DNA of 64,000 bases from Bradyrhizobium sp. CCGE-LA001 (GCF_000296215.2 NZ_CP013949.1:6379501-6443500); one strand, 5' to 3'. Shown: positions 26,583-36,269, numbered from the stretch's first letter. Notes: generated by a model from the sequence alone, not told the origin. Numbers and translations are program-made.

Positions 26583-29108
26583 TCAAGAAGCCGCCGCAGA
26601 CACGGTAACAGCGCCTTCGATGTCCTTCACCCGATTGTTCGCCGGATCATAGAACGCGCGCAGCGAAGCGCGTGCGGGCACACGCACGCCGGCAACCTCG
26701 ATCTCAAGTTTTCCGCTCTGCAAATAGGTCGCATCCACTCCTCCCCCGTCGGGGTTCTCGACATAGCCCAGACCAAGGGAAGCGCCGATGCTGTGACCGT
26801 ACATGCCGGACGTGACACGCCCTACGAGCCGCCCCGCGTGCCAGATCGGTTCATTGTGGTAGAGAAGTAGCGCGGGATCCTCGAGGGCTATGTGGACCAT
26901 CTTGCGTTTGGGTCCCACTTCTTTTTGACGCAGCAAGGCATCGCGCCCGATGAATCCTTGCGGCTTCGACCAAGCGATTGCGAAGCCGAGCCCGGCCTCC
27001 AGCGGGGTATCTTCGTCGGTGATGTCGTGGCCCCAGTGCCGATAACCCTTTTCCATTCGTAATGAGTTCATTGCATGGTAGCCGGCAAGGCGCATGTCGA
27101 ATGAAGCCCCCTCTTCGACGAGAGCGTCGAACACGCCCTGGACGAACTCGGTCGGCACGTACAATTCCCAACCCAGTTCACCGACGTAAGTAATGCGGCT
27201 CGCCCGCACCTTGGCATAACCAAGCTCGATGATCTTCGAGCTCGCAAAGGGAAACGCACCGTTGGACAGATCTGCATCGGTCAGCTTGCTCAGCAAACTC
27301 CTGGACTTAGGGCCCATCACGCTCAGGACGGCGTAGGCGGAACTGACGTCGATTGCCAGCGCCCGGGCACCTTCTGGAATATGGCGCTTCAACCAGGCGA
27401 AATCTCTGACTTGGGTGCCCACCGCGGTTACGATGAGAAATCGCTTTTCTCCTTCGCGGGTGATCGTCAGATCTGCCTCAATGCCACCACGCTCGTTGAG
27501 CCACTGAGTATAGACGATGCGCCCGACCGGAACTGAGACGTTGTTTGCACAAATTTGATTGAGAATGTGCTCGGCGTCATCGCCCTCGAAAACGAATTTG
27601 GCGAAAGAGGATTGGTCGAACAGCCCGACGCTCTCGCGAACCGCACGATGCTCCGCCGCGGAATAGTCGAACCAGTTTTGCCGCCCGAAACTGTATTTAT
27701 ACTTGGCCTCGTACCCCTCGGGCGCATACCAATTGGGCCGTTCGAAGCCCGCGACCTCACCGAAGCAAGCCCCCCGCGAGAGCAAGCGATCGTGTAGTGC
27801 CGAACGTCGGACGCCTCTCGCCGTCTCCGCCTGCCGGAACGGCCAGTGCATCGCGTACAGCAACCCAAGCGACTCGACCGTTCGATCCCGTAGATAGCGA
27901 CGATTGGACTGGAAAGGCATGACGCGCCGTATATCGACGTCCCACAGGTCCATCGGCGGATGACCATCGACGATCCAATCGGCGAGCACCTTGCCTGCTC
28001 CGCCGGCCGAACGAATACCGATGGAATTGAAGCCTGCCCCCACAAAGAGATTTCGCACCTCCGCCGTCTCGCCCAGCATATAACGATCGTCGGGGGTGAA
28101 ACTCTCGGGTCCATTGAAGAACAACTGGATTCCCGTCTTCCCCAGTATCGGAACGCGACGGATCGCCCCCTCAAGCAAGGGCTCGATGTGCTCGAAATCA
28201 TCCGGCAACGTATCGAACTCGAAACTCTCGGGAATCCCGTCCATACCCCAGGGCTTTGCAACCGGCTCGAACCAGCCGACCAGCAACTTGCCGGCATCTT
28301 CCTTGAAATAGGTGCAGGCATCCGCATCCCGCAGCACGGGAAGATGTTTTTTTATATCAGGCAGCGGCTCGGTCACGACATAGAAGTGCTCGGCCGCGTG
28401 GAGCGGCACTGTCGTCCCCGCGCTTGCACCGAGATCCCGCGCCCACATGCCTGCGCAATTGACCACAAACTCGGCAGCGATTTCGCTGTCCTTGGTACGA
28501 ACACCGATCGCGCGGCCGTTTTCAATCATGATCCCGGTTACAGCAGTGCCCTCAAATATTTTCGCCCCGCGATTCTTGGCGCCCCTCGCCAGCGCAAGTG
28601 TCGTGTCCACAGGATTGGTCTGACCATCTTTTGGAAGATGGACCGCACCCACGACATTTTCGGTCGCCATCAACGGCCAAAGATCGCCCGCTTCCCTCGC
28701 AGTCAAGACGTTCACTTCCAGCCCGAAACAACGAGCCATTGAAGCTCCGCGCTTCAACTCTTCAAAGCGCTCCTGATGACTGGCGATTGCCAATGATCCG
28801 ATCTGACGGTAGCCGGTGTTTTGACCGGTCTCTCTTTCGAGCTGATCATACAGTTCTGTCGTGTATTGGGCCAATCGCGTCAGGTTGTGGGTTGCCCCGA
28901 GTTGACCAACCAGCCCGGCGGCGTGCCATGTCGTTCCGGAGGTAAGCTGCTTGCGTTCAAGCAATAGGACATCCCTCCAACCTCGTAGAGTAAGATGGTA
29001 GGCGAGGCTACAACCCATGATACCGCCGCCGACAATGACGACTTGGGCCGACTTCGGAAGATCCGTCACACCTGAAGCTCCTAACGATCCTTCGTGAAGA
29101 AATCTCAT
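26583..29108 (-). CDS. Dimethylglycine/sarcosine dehydrogenase-type FAD protein with GcvT domain
   Basis: An 841-residue fusion. Residues 20-400 are a DAO-type FAD oxidoreductase: dinucleotide motif VVIVGGGIMGCSLAYHLTLR, then TSGTTWHAAGLVGQLG, where histidine in the TWHAAG motif is the covalent FAD attachment site in this family. Residues about 430-840 are the GcvT/aminomethyltransferase-like folate domain (FDQSSFAKFVFEGDDAEHIL, GELGWELYVPTEFVQG, GYRHWGHDITDEDTPLEAGL). The family oxidatively demethylates dimethylglycine or sarcosine and passes the carbon to THF as 5,10-methylene-THF. Leading the operon with PurU and FolD supports this. Which methylated amine is used cannot be told from sequence. 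Confidence 0.9.
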   Translation of the reverse strand: MRFLHEGSLGASGVTDLPKSAQVVIVGGGIMGCSLAYHLTLRGWRDVLLLERKQLTSGTTWHAAGLVGQLGATHNLTRLAQYTTELYDQLERETGQNTGYRQIGSLAIASHQERFEELKRGASMARCFGLEVNVLTAREAGDLWPLMATENVVGAVHLPKDGQTNPVDTTLALARGAKNRGAKIFEGTAVTGIMIENGRAIGVRTKDSEIAAEFVVNCAGMWARDLGASAGTTVPLHAAEHFYVVTEPLPDIKKHLPVLRDADACTYFKEDAGKLLVGWFEPVAKPWGMDGIPESFEFDTLPDDFEHIEPLLEGAIRRVPILGKTGIQLFFNGPESFTPDDRYMLGETAEVRNLFVGAGFNSIGIRSAGGAGKVLADWIVDGHPPMDLWDVDIRRVMPFQSNRRYLRDRTVESLGLLYAMHWPFRQAETARGVRRSALHDRLLSRGACFGEVAGFERPNWYAPEGYEAKYKYSFGRQNWFDYSAAEHRAVRESVGLFDQSSFAKFVFEGDDAEHILNQICANNVSVPVGRIVYTQWLNERGGIEADLTITREGEKRFLIVTAVGTQVRDFAWLKRHIPEGARALAIDVSSAYAVLSVMGPKSRSLLSKLTDADLSNGAFPFASSKIIELGYAKVRASRITYVGELGWELYVPTEFVQGVFDALVEEGASFDMRLAGYHAMNSLRMEKGYRHWGHDITDEDTPLEAGLGFAIAWSKPQGFIGRDALLRQKEVGPKRKMVHIALEDPALLLYHNEPIWHAGRLVGRVTSGMYGHSIGASLGLGYVENPDGGGVDATYLQSGKLEIEVAGVRVPARASLRAFYDPANNRVKDIEGAVTVSAAAS

Positions 29109-29113
29109 ATTTT

Positions 29114-29139
29114 TTCACAAAAGTGAATAGCTTTTTCAC
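29114..29139. promoter_or_regulatory. Candidate operator with three TTCAC/GTGAA half-sites
   Basis: TTCACAAAAGTGAA (29114-29127) is a perfect dyad and is followed by a third half-site, TTCAC at 29135-29139, exactly 21 bases (two helical turns) from the first. The site begins 6 bases upstream of the dehydrogenase start and lies in an AT-rich stretch between that operon and the divergent XRE-cupin gene, so repression by the latter is plausible. Confidence 0.5.
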
Positions 29140-29321
29140 GCCCATAGGTTTTTTTTCGGTGTTGTGGCCTCTATAAAGAATCGGGTAGTCGGGAGCTCAT
29201 GTTGCAAGCGCTCCAAATGGATTGAGCCACTCGGGCGGTTTGAATGCTGGAAGGTGGCTTTGTGGCTGCAGGCGGCTGGTCGCGATAGGCACGCCGCCCG
29301 CATTGAAGGACGAGAGAGCCC

Positions 29322-29942
29322 ATGGCGATTAGATCTTTACGCGCAGCTGAGGAATGGGCGGCCTCTGAAACAAAAAGCGGAATGGATTTGGAGGCTGCCG
29401 TCGGTGGCCAGATCCGCGAACTACGGAAGATCAAGAAGCTGACGCTCACCCAGCTTGCTCAGGCCGCCGGCATTTCGGTCGGCTATTTGAGCCAAGTCGA
29501 ACGAAATCAATCGAAGCTGCCGATCGGTGTTCTGAAGAAGCTAAGCGACGCTCTCGGCGTACATATGAATTGGTTCTTCAACGGGAACATGCAGGCTGCG
29601 CCGGGCGAACGGGACATCGTCGTTCGTAAAGCGCACCGTCGCCGATTGACATTCACCGGCCTCGGGATCGCCGAGGAGCTTCTCTCACCCAACCTCGCTG
29701 GCCCTCTAGAGCTGCTCTTAAGTACGATTGAACCGGGGGCCGACAGCGAAGAATACAGCCACGACGGCAACGAGGCGGGTATTGTGATTGCGGGGCAACT
29801 GAACCTTTGGGTTGACGGCAAGCTGTTTCAGCTTGAGGAAGGAGACAGCTTCTCCTTTAGCAGCACCTTGCAACATCGCTGCGCAAATCCCGGAACGGTG
29901 CCAGCTAAAGTGGTTTGGGTCATTACGCCGCCGCACTACTAG
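29322..29942 (+). CDS. XRE-family regulator with C-terminal cupin domain
   Basis: A 206-residue cytoplasmic regulator. Residues about 25-85 are a Cro/cI helix-turn-helix (QIRELRKIKKLTLTQLAQAA, ISVGYLSQVERNQSKLPIGV). Residues about 125-203 form a double-stranded beta-helix cupin (EYSHDGNEAGIVIAGQLNLW, FQLEEGDSFSFSSTLQHRCA) that typically binds a small effector. This architecture controls amine and amino-acid catabolism genes in proteobacteria. It is divergent from the dimethylglycine/sarcosine-type operon across 213 bases containing a TTCAC/GTGAA dyad, so it is its likely local regulator. Start ATG 29322 has GAGAG upstream. Confidence 0.85.
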   Translation: MAIRSLRAAEEWAASETKSGMDLEAAVGGQIRELRKIKKLTLTQLAQAAGISVGYLSQVERNQSKLPIGVLKKLSDALGVHMNWFFNGNMQAAPGERDIVVRKAHRRRLTFTGLGIAEELLSPNLAGPLELLLSTIEPGADSEEYSHDGNEAGIVIAGQLNLWVDGKLFQLEEGDSFSFSSTLQHRCANPGTVPAKVVWVITPPHY

Positions 29943-30687
29943 ATAAGTGGAGATCCGAGAATGGCTCAAGCCCAATCAGATGAATCCATAAGATGTCATT
30001 AAGGAGCATAGAGACCAACCGTTGCCGCCTCTGCCGCCGTTGCAAACAACCGGGCAAGAAAACGGCGCAAGGTCGGTTGGTCATCACTTAGTCGCGCGGC
30101 TTTCTTGAACTGATGATCGCGACCGCTGCATTCGCTCCCGAGCGACTGGGGCATACGATAGAAGCTACACAAGTCGCGCTGGTCGTAAGAGAAATGGATC
30201 CGCTGAAACGGGCTGGCGATCTGCGCTATGAAGCGGTGCCTGTTAGCGATGCATCTCCCTCCCCCCGGGGAGGCAAACCTGTCTGCGCCAGAACCTTGTC
30301 TGTAACCGATGATAGTCCTCGCCATTGGCAAGATCGTTGCTACGGAACGAAATGGACACTCCGTCCTAAAAAAGATGCCGGCCAATTTGTCTGGGCGCAT
30401 TCCGCCTGCGTGCATTGATAGGGTCCTCAGCCGGTTGCGCTGGTGAAGACACCCAAACTGCCATTCCCACATTTCACAAACGCAGTCCCGTGCGGACCGC
30501 AACAGCAGGTAAGCACGTGAAATTTCTGATTAAAATTTCATGTTGACAGAATTTTCTTCTTGATTTATCGCAATAGCTGCTTCGTCGTTTTGATTTTCAA
30601 GGGCTCGAAAACGCCCTTCGTACCTGGGCGGTGTGGCAGGCGACGGACGCGCCCGAGCGTTGCTGTAATCACCGAGGATTCGCCGCG
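29943..30687. other. Spacer with candidate promoter region
   Basis: A 167-codon open frame on the minus strand (30502-29999) lacks any recognisable motif and is not called. The stretch 30520-30600 is AT-rich. TTGACA at 30543-30548 followed 17 bases later by TTATCG could be a weak sigma-70-type promoter for the CobW-amidohydrolase genes. Confidence 0.35.
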
Positions 30688-31704
30688 ATGCTGCATTTCG
30701 CCCGGGAGGAACGATTACCGGTGACGATTGTGTCCGGCTTTCTGGGTGCCGGAAAGACGACTCTTCTGAACAACGTCTTACAGCACACTCGGCTGAAGCT
30801 GGCTGTCCTCGTCAATGATTTTGCCGCGCTCAACATCGATGTGAAGCTTATCGCATCGCAGGACGACACCATCATTTCTCTTACCAATGGATGTGTGTGC
30901 TGCAGCATCAAAGATGACCTCTTAAGCTCAATTCTGTCTATCGCGTCTTCAGAGCAGAGGTTCGACGGAGTTTTGCTCGAGACAAGTGGCGTATCGAACC
31001 CGATGGCCATCGCGGATGCATTTATGCAACCCGCGGTTTCTCGCCGGCTGAGGATTGATCGCACCATTTGCGTTGTTGATGCCGAAAACTTCCCGAGCCT
31101 CAGCTTCGAACATACTGAGCTTGCTATCGATCAGGCTGCGGTCGCGGACTATGTATTACTCAACAAGACCGATTTGATAGCGCCGCGGTTCGCTGACAAA
31201 GTGATCGGGATACTCCGCGGTGCGTTGCCTACCATGAGAATCATAAAGACGCAGAATGCCGTCCTTCCGGCATTTATGTTGCTCGATGATGGCGACGGAG
31301 AGGCCCTCCGGCTTAATCGGAAGACATCCTTTCGATGCGACCGCGCTGAAAGCCCTTGCCGTCACGAAGGCTGTACCGCCTGCACCGGCACCTCCAGGAC
31401 TCGTGATCATTCCGGCACGTTTGAGAGTTGGTCCTGGTCAGGTGATGTCGGAAATCAAGCCAACTTCGCTGACATCGTAAGGGCTCTTCCTGCGTCAATC
31501 TTGCGCGCGAAGGGTATCGTTCGATTCTCTGATTTGGCCGATCAGAGCGGCATTTTCCAACTCATCGGCAAGCGCTCGACGATCGACCTCCGCCCTTCCG
31601 TTTCAGGCGATCGCAGAAGCGAGCTCGTGTTCATAGGCGTGCGCGGCGAACTACCAACCGACACACTGACGGAAATGTTTGAAGGGCAGACCAACGGCGC
31701 TTGA
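30688..31704 (+). CDS. CobW/COG0523-family GTPase (putative metallochaperone), with an internal missense stretch
   Basis: G3E-family P-loop GTPase of 338 residues. Walker A GFLGAGKTT is at residues 16-24, the metal-binding GCVCCS at about 69-74, and the guanine-specificity motif NKTD near 159. Such proteins insert metals, often zinc or cobalt, into client enzymes. Between about 31315 and 31400 the frame reads an improbable arginine/serine/cysteine-rich segment, whereas the +1 frame reads LIGRHPFDATALKALAVTKA; the original frame resumes with DHSGTFESWSW. A pair of compensating frameshifts is the simplest explanation. Start at 30688 preferred over GTG 30631. The next gene, an amidohydrolase, starts 28 bases downstream. 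Confidence 0.8.
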   Translation: MLHFAREERLPVTIVSGFLGAGKTTLLNNVLQHTRLKLAVLVNDFAALNIDVKLIASQDDTIISLTNGCVCCSIKDDLLSSILSIASSEQRFDGVLLETSGVSNPMAIADAFMQPAVSRRLRIDRTICVVDAENFPSLSFEHTELAIDQAAVADYVLLNKTDLIAPRFADKVIGILRGALPTMRIIKTQNAVLPAFMLLDDGDGEALRLNRKTSFRCDRAESPCRHEGCTACTGTSRTRDHSGTFESWSWSGDVGNQANFADIVRALPASILRAKGIVRFSDLADQSGIFQLIGKRSTIDLRPSVSGDRRSELVFIGVRGELPTDTLTEMFEGQTNGA

Positions 31705-31732
31705 CGCCCGGAAGCAGGCAGGAGGAGCACAG

Positions 31733-33388
31733 ATGGGCGCAGACACAATTTTTCACGGCGGTCCGATAGTCACGATGGATCGCGACCAGATGCAGGTTGA
31801 GGCCGTGGCAATATCCAAGGGAAAAATACTCGCCGTTGGATCTTGGGAGGCCGTAAGCCGTCACCGTGGCTCGCAAACAACTATGGTCGATCTCGATGGG
31901 CGCACGATGTTGCCCGGCTTCGTCGAAGCACACGGTCATCCCCTGCTTAGCGCTTTGTGTTGGGGCGACCCCGTGGTCGATATTCGATCGGTGCACACGC
32001 CCACGTACGAGGCGGCTCTCGCTAAGATAAGAAGAAGAGTTAGCAAAGCAAAAGATGGTGAGTTCCTCTGGTTCCTGGGGCTTGACCCCCAGCTCCACGT
32101 CGGCGCCAAAGAGCCTAGCAAGGCCGATCTCGACGAACTCTCACCGAACATTCCGATCGCGGTGCAGGTGTCAAACATGCACGGAATTTACCTCAATTCG
32201 GCGGCCCTTAAGGCACTTAAAATCACACGCGAAACCCCCGTTGTTCCTGGCGGGAATGTTCGTTGCGATGAGAATGGGGAACCTTGGAAATTTGAGGAGC
32301 GCTCGCGCGAATACATCATCGAGAGTTTCTATGCTCTCTGTGGCGAGCAGCGGGGCGTCGACTCCTTACGGGATTGGTTGTGGAAGTTCTCAAAGTCTGG
32401 ATATACAACCAGCTCCGAAATGGGCGTGACGCCCATGACCAGCCTCTTCTACAAGAAGACTTTGGAAAGAGAGCAAATGCCCATTCGGGTCTTTTGCTAT
32501 CAGAGAGCTGTTCCCGAAGGAATCGAGACAATTTCCTTTGAGGGAGGAAACGATCGGTTTGCAATGGCCGGCATCAAGATGTGGGGTGATGGATCCGTCC
32601 TTATGGGCAACGTGTGGCTGACAAAGCCATACCTCAATAACGAAATCACCCTTACGAGCATGGGTCTACCGCGCGATAGCGTCGGTCACATGAACTACAA
32701 GCCCGAAGAGTTGAAGCGTATCATACGAGCTTACGCCGCCCGCGGGCATCAAATGTCGGTTCATACGCATGGCGATCGGACTATTGACGCGGTTCTGGAT
32801 GCATATGAGGTGGCACTCCATGAGTTTCCCGAAGCAAAGCGTCCGTTCCGGCTCGAGCATTGCGGAACGTTGCGCGAAGACCAAATTGACCGCTGCAACA
32901 CGCTCGGAGTGGTGTGCAGCTTCTTCTTACCTTACCTTTATTACTGGGGCGAAGCACTCCGTGACGCGCTCCTTGGACCGGAAGCGGCCGCAAAGTTTGT
33001 GCCTGCGGGGAGCGCCGTCCGAAAGGGGATGCGGAGTTCGCTCCACTGCGACCCGCCGATGACTTGGCCGCACGCGCTCCTTTGCCTGCATCTTGCCACC
33101 ACTCGCCGAAGCCGCGCAGGAAACGTTATTGGTCCAGATCAGATCATGGATATGGATTCGGCCTTGCGCTCTATAACAATTGACGCGGCCTTCCACCTCA
33201 GAAAGCAAAACGACATCGGAAGCATTGAGATCGGCAAATACGCGGATTTTGCAATCCTCGACAAGAACCCTCGCGCCGTCGATCCAGAGCACGTGCTGGA
33301 TCTCAAGGTCCTCGGCACGTACGTCGAGGGAGAACAAATTTGGGAGTGCTCGGCCGAAGAAGCGCCGAGTGGGCGACAGGCGGCATAG
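31733..33388 (+). CDS. YtcJ-like amidohydrolase (Amidohydro_3), copy 1
   Basis: A metal-dependent hydrolase of 551 residues with the amidohydrolase TIM barrel. The start is set by GGAGGAG before ATG 31733. The N-terminal beta domain precedes the first metal-binding motif H67-x-H69 in PGFVEAHGHP; other likely ligand regions are AGIKMWGDGSVLMGN (lysine/aspartate), QMSVHTHGDRTIDAVLDAYE and RLEHCGTLRED. The C-terminus has the usual IEIGKYADFAILDKNPRAVD. The substrate is unknown; relatives hydrolyse amides or imide bonds of N-substituted compounds. It follows a CobW GTPase by 28 bases, suggesting that the GTPase supplies its metal. Confidence 0.85.
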   Translation: MGADTIFHGGPIVTMDRDQMQVEAVAISKGKILAVGSWEAVSRHRGSQTTMVDLDGRTMLPGFVEAHGHPLLSALCWGDPVVDIRSVHTPTYEAALAKIRRRVSKAKDGEFLWFLGLDPQLHVGAKEPSKADLDELSPNIPIAVQVSNMHGIYLNSAALKALKITRETPVVPGGNVRCDENGEPWKFEERSREYIIESFYALCGEQRGVDSLRDWLWKFSKSGYTTSSEMGVTPMTSLFYKKTLEREQMPIRVFCYQRAVPEGIETISFEGGNDRFAMAGIKMWGDGSVLMGNVWLTKPYLNNEITLTSMGLPRDSVGHMNYKPEELKRIIRAYAARGHQMSVHTHGDRTIDAVLDAYEVALHEFPEAKRPFRLEHCGTLREDQIDRCNTLGVVCSFFLPYLYYWGEALRDALLGPEAAAKFVPAGSAVRKGMRSSLHCDPPMTWPHALLCLHLATTRRSRAGNVIGPDQIMDMDSALRSITIDAAFHLRKQNDIGSIEIGKYADFAILDKNPRAVDPEHVLDLKVLGTYVEGEQIWECSAEEAPSGRQAA

Positions 33389-33656
33389 CGCAGACGACCC
33401 CCTTCTAGCCGCCGCCCATCAACCCTCCTTCACAAGGACTAACCAAAGCAGTAGTGGCCACACTCTTGCTGTGCATCGTGACTGATAGCGTCGGGTGCAC
33501 AATGGCCTTTGCGCGAACGAATGAGCTTTCGAAAACCCCTGTGAGGAGCCGTTGGTTGGCAGTCGTACGTGTGACTCCGCTTAGTGAATAGGTTGTAAGT
33601 CGGCCGTCACGGCACAGGCTTGGCCATTCGCAACGATCATTTGGAAGGATTCCAAG

Positions 33657-35303
33657 GTGGAAAGGACAACCGTCTACAGGGCGAGGACCATCCGGACGAT
33701 GAACCCGTCCTTGCCGGTCGCCGACACTGTGGTGGTTCGAGGGTCTCGGATCCTCGAAGTTGGTACGGCAGAGTCAATCAGGCCGTGGTTTTCTGGCCAA
33801 ACACCTGAGATCGACGACACGTTTCGAGATGCCGTGCTGATGCCCGGCTTCATAGACCCGCATGTGCATCCTGCTCTGGCTTCCATTCTCCTTCCCATGC
33901 ACTGGATCACTGGCGTGGATTGGAAATTGCCCGGGAGATCTCTTACCTCCGTTCGTGGACAGAACGAATTCCTCAATCGTCTGACCGAGATTGAAAGCCA
34001 GCTCTCCGAGGGTGAACCACTGGTGAGTTGGGGCTATCATGAGTTGTGGCACGGACCGGTAAGTGGAGGACTGCTTTCGCGCATCTCCAACAGACGGCCG
34101 ATCGTCGTGTGGCACCGCGGCTTTCACTCGCTTTACCTCAACGACGCCGCAATGGCATGGGCCGGAATAACGCGGGAGGATGCCGAAAGGCATCCCCAAG
34201 TGGATGCTGAACGACAGCTGTTCTACGAAAGCGGCATGGCCATGGTCCTGGCGCGTTTGCGGAGCTATCTCCTCGCGCCGGAGCGTATCAAAGCTGGATA
34301 TCGTGCTTTCAAAGACGTTATACGGGCGGGCGGCAACACGACAATCGGCGACATGGCGTTTGGCAAAATCGGCGGAGAAGAGCTGGAATGGCAGCTTTGC
34401 CAGGAAACCTTCGATGAAAGCACGCCCTTCAGAGTACAAATGACTCCCGTTGGGATTCCCTTCGGCGCGGACTCCGTCGACATTCCTGCGCGCATGGCTC
34501 ATCTCAAATCTCTTCGCGCAAAGAATACAGCACGCGCTCACTTCGGCAAATCGGTCAAGTTGTTCGCCGACGGCGGATTCTTCTCCAACCTGATGCAACT
34601 CCACTGGCCGGGTCGGATCGAGGGCCAAGATGGCCACTGGATAACCTCGCCCGAGCTTCTACGCCAGGCTGCCGAAGCCTATTGGGATGCGGGAGACGTC
34701 ATTCATATTCATACCTCCGCCGACTTGGGTCTAGAACTCGTCCTCGACACGCTCGAGCATCTCCAAGCTCGCCGGCCGCGATTTGGGCGCAAGCTCGTAA
34801 TCGAGCATCTTGGAGTGAGCACACCGGAACAGATTCAGCGCGCGGCCGAGCTGGGCGCCAACGCTTCAGTTAACATTTACTACGTTCATGAGCTCAGCGA
34901 CCGCTTCTATAAGTGCATACTCGGTTATGAAAGGGCATCGCAGATGTCTCGGCTAGGCACTTTGACGCGCAACAATATCCGCTTCTCCTTGCACTCAGAC
35001 TTCAGCATGGCGCCCGCAGCACCGTTGGTGAACGCCTGGGTAGCAGTCAACCGCCTGTGTGAAACGGGTAAGGTCATGGGAGAACTCGAGCGCATTTCGG
35101 TCGAACAGGCGATGAAAGCCATCACCATCGACGCCGCCTATATACTCGGAATGGATGGCGAAGTCGGTAGTATTCGCGCGGGCAAAAAAGCGGACTTCGC
35201 TGTGCTGGACAGTGATCCGTTCGAGGTGCCGCCGGAGCGCATCCGCGAAATCAAGGTCCTCGGCACTGTTTTCGAAGGAAAGTACTTTCCGAATAGCTTC
35301 TAG
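33657..35303 (+). CDS. Amidohydrolase family protein, copy 2
   Basis: A 548-residue metal-dependent hydrolase with a GTG start at 33657. Ligand motifs are H69-x-H71 in PGFIDPHVHP, FGKSVKLFADGGFFSNL, AGDVIHIHTSADLGLELVLD, FGRKLVIEHLGVSTPEQIQ and the distal RFSLHSDFSMAPAAPL. The C-terminal cap returns to the beta domain (GSIRAGKKADFAVLDSDPFE). It is related to copy 1 but clearly divergent, so it probably acts on a different substrate rather than being a recent duplicate. A second CobW GTPase starts 9 bases after its stop, repeating the GTPase-amidohydrolase pairing. Confidence 0.85.
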   Translation: MERTTVYRARTIRTMNPSLPVADTVVVRGSRILEVGTAESIRPWFSGQTPEIDDTFRDAVLMPGFIDPHVHPALASILLPMHWITGVDWKLPGRSLTSVRGQNEFLNRLTEIESQLSEGEPLVSWGYHELWHGPVSGGLLSRISNRRPIVVWHRGFHSLYLNDAAMAWAGITREDAERHPQVDAERQLFYESGMAMVLARLRSYLLAPERIKAGYRAFKDVIRAGGNTTIGDMAFGKIGGEELEWQLCQETFDESTPFRVQMTPVGIPFGADSVDIPARMAHLKSLRAKNTARAHFGKSVKLFADGGFFSNLMQLHWPGRIEGQDGHWITSPELLRQAAEAYWDAGDVIHIHTSADLGLELVLDTLEHLQARRPRFGRKLVIEHLGVSTPEQIQRAAELGANASVNIYYVHELSDRFYKCILGYERASQMSRLGTLTRNNIRFSLHSDFSMAPAAPLVNAWVAVNRLCETGKVMGELERISVEQAMKAITIDAAYILGMDGEVGSIRAGKKADFAVLDSDPFEVPPERIREIKVLGTVFEGKYFPNSF

Positions 35304-35312
35304 AGTGCGCTA

Positions 35313-36269
35313 ATGACGGTAGATGTCATCATAATTGGCGGATATCTCGGCTCCGGCAAATCAAGCCTCGTCAATCACCTCTTACAGACCTGGGACTCGA
35401 AAGAGACAGGAGTTATCGTAAACGACCTCGCGCCTATTAACGTCGATGCTCAGCACGTGATTAAAAAGGCTGGATTGACACTTGGCATTCAAGATGGTTG
35501 CGTCTGCTGCTCCGTCACCGATCGACTCGGAGAAGCATTCGATTGGATGACTGCATTTCGTCCGCCACTGAAGCGCATTCTGGTCGAAGCTAGCGGAGTT
35601 GGCGACCCTCGCCGCATTTCATATTACAGCCAAGGCATGCGAGAATTGAGCCTCAGTGCCATTATTACAATGATCGACGCGTCAAGTTTCATCGATCGTT
35701 TGAACGACAGGTTTGTTGGCAACCTGGTCCAGCAGCAAATCGAAGCGGCCGACCGGCTGATCCTTAACAAAATAGATCTTGTACCCGCAACTCGGGTGTC
35801 TGAGGTCGAAGCGATCTTGGGCGAGCTCAACCAAGAGGCCGTCGTCGTACGCGCCCATCATAGCAAAGTCGATGCGAGTGCCATCGGCACGCCGATTCTG
35901 ACGCGCCGCCCCTCAAAAATTCTTCCCGCGGCGAGCGGCGCTGAGCTCTCTGGCGCTGCATTCAGCACCATGGTTCTGCGCACGAAGGATTTGGTCGACC
36001 AGTTTGGAATGCGCGAGTCTTTGGGCCAGCTGGCAAAAATAGCAGAACGAATCAAGGGCGTCATAGTCACGTCTAAGGAAACAAACAATAGATACCTTGT
36101 TCAAGTCGCGGGCGGCGACGTTGAGCTAACCCCCGCCAATCCGTTGGCCGCGTACCATGAGACTGTGCTGGTGTTTGTCCTCAGCGGTGACAATACGAAT
36201 CTACTAAAAGAGATAATTGAGACGAGTCTTTCCAAGCTCGCCCGTTGGACCAGCTCCGTCATAGGTTAG
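35313..36269 (+). CDS. CobW/COG0523-family GTPase, copy 2
   Basis: G3E-family GTPase of 318 residues: Walker A GGYLGSGKSS at residues 9-18, Walker-B-like region LVEASGVGDPRR, metal-binding GCVCCS at 62-67, and NKID near 152. The C-terminal domain is shorter than in copy 1 and lacks a histidine-rich tail. It begins 9 bases after the copy-2 amidohydrolase, so the two are almost certainly co-transcribed. Probable role: GTP-driven metal delivery to that enzyme (inference from association). No frameshift is apparent. Confidence 0.85.
   Translation: MTVDVIIIGGYLGSGKSSLVNHLLQTWDSKETGVIVNDLAPINVDAQHVIKKAGLTLGIQDGCVCCSVTDRLGEAFDWMTAFRPPLKRILVEASGVGDPRRISYYSQGMRELSLSAIITMIDASSFIDRLNDRFVGNLVQQQIEAADRLILNKIDLVPATRVSEVEAILGELNQEAVVVRAHHSKVDASAIGTPILTRRPSKILPAASGAELSGAAFSTMVLRTKDLVDQFGMRESLGQLAKIAERIKGVIVTSKETNNRYLVQVAGGDVELTPANPLAAYHETVLVFVLSGDNTNLLKEIIETSLSKLARWTSSVIG

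Noticed and set aside
27467..28327. 286-codon minus-strand open frame
   Set aside because: Alternate frame inside the dimethylglycine/sarcosine-type dehydrogenase gene.
29999..30502. 167-codon minus-strand open frame
   Set aside because: Cysteine- and arginine-rich, without motif or ribosome-binding site; length alone is not enough.
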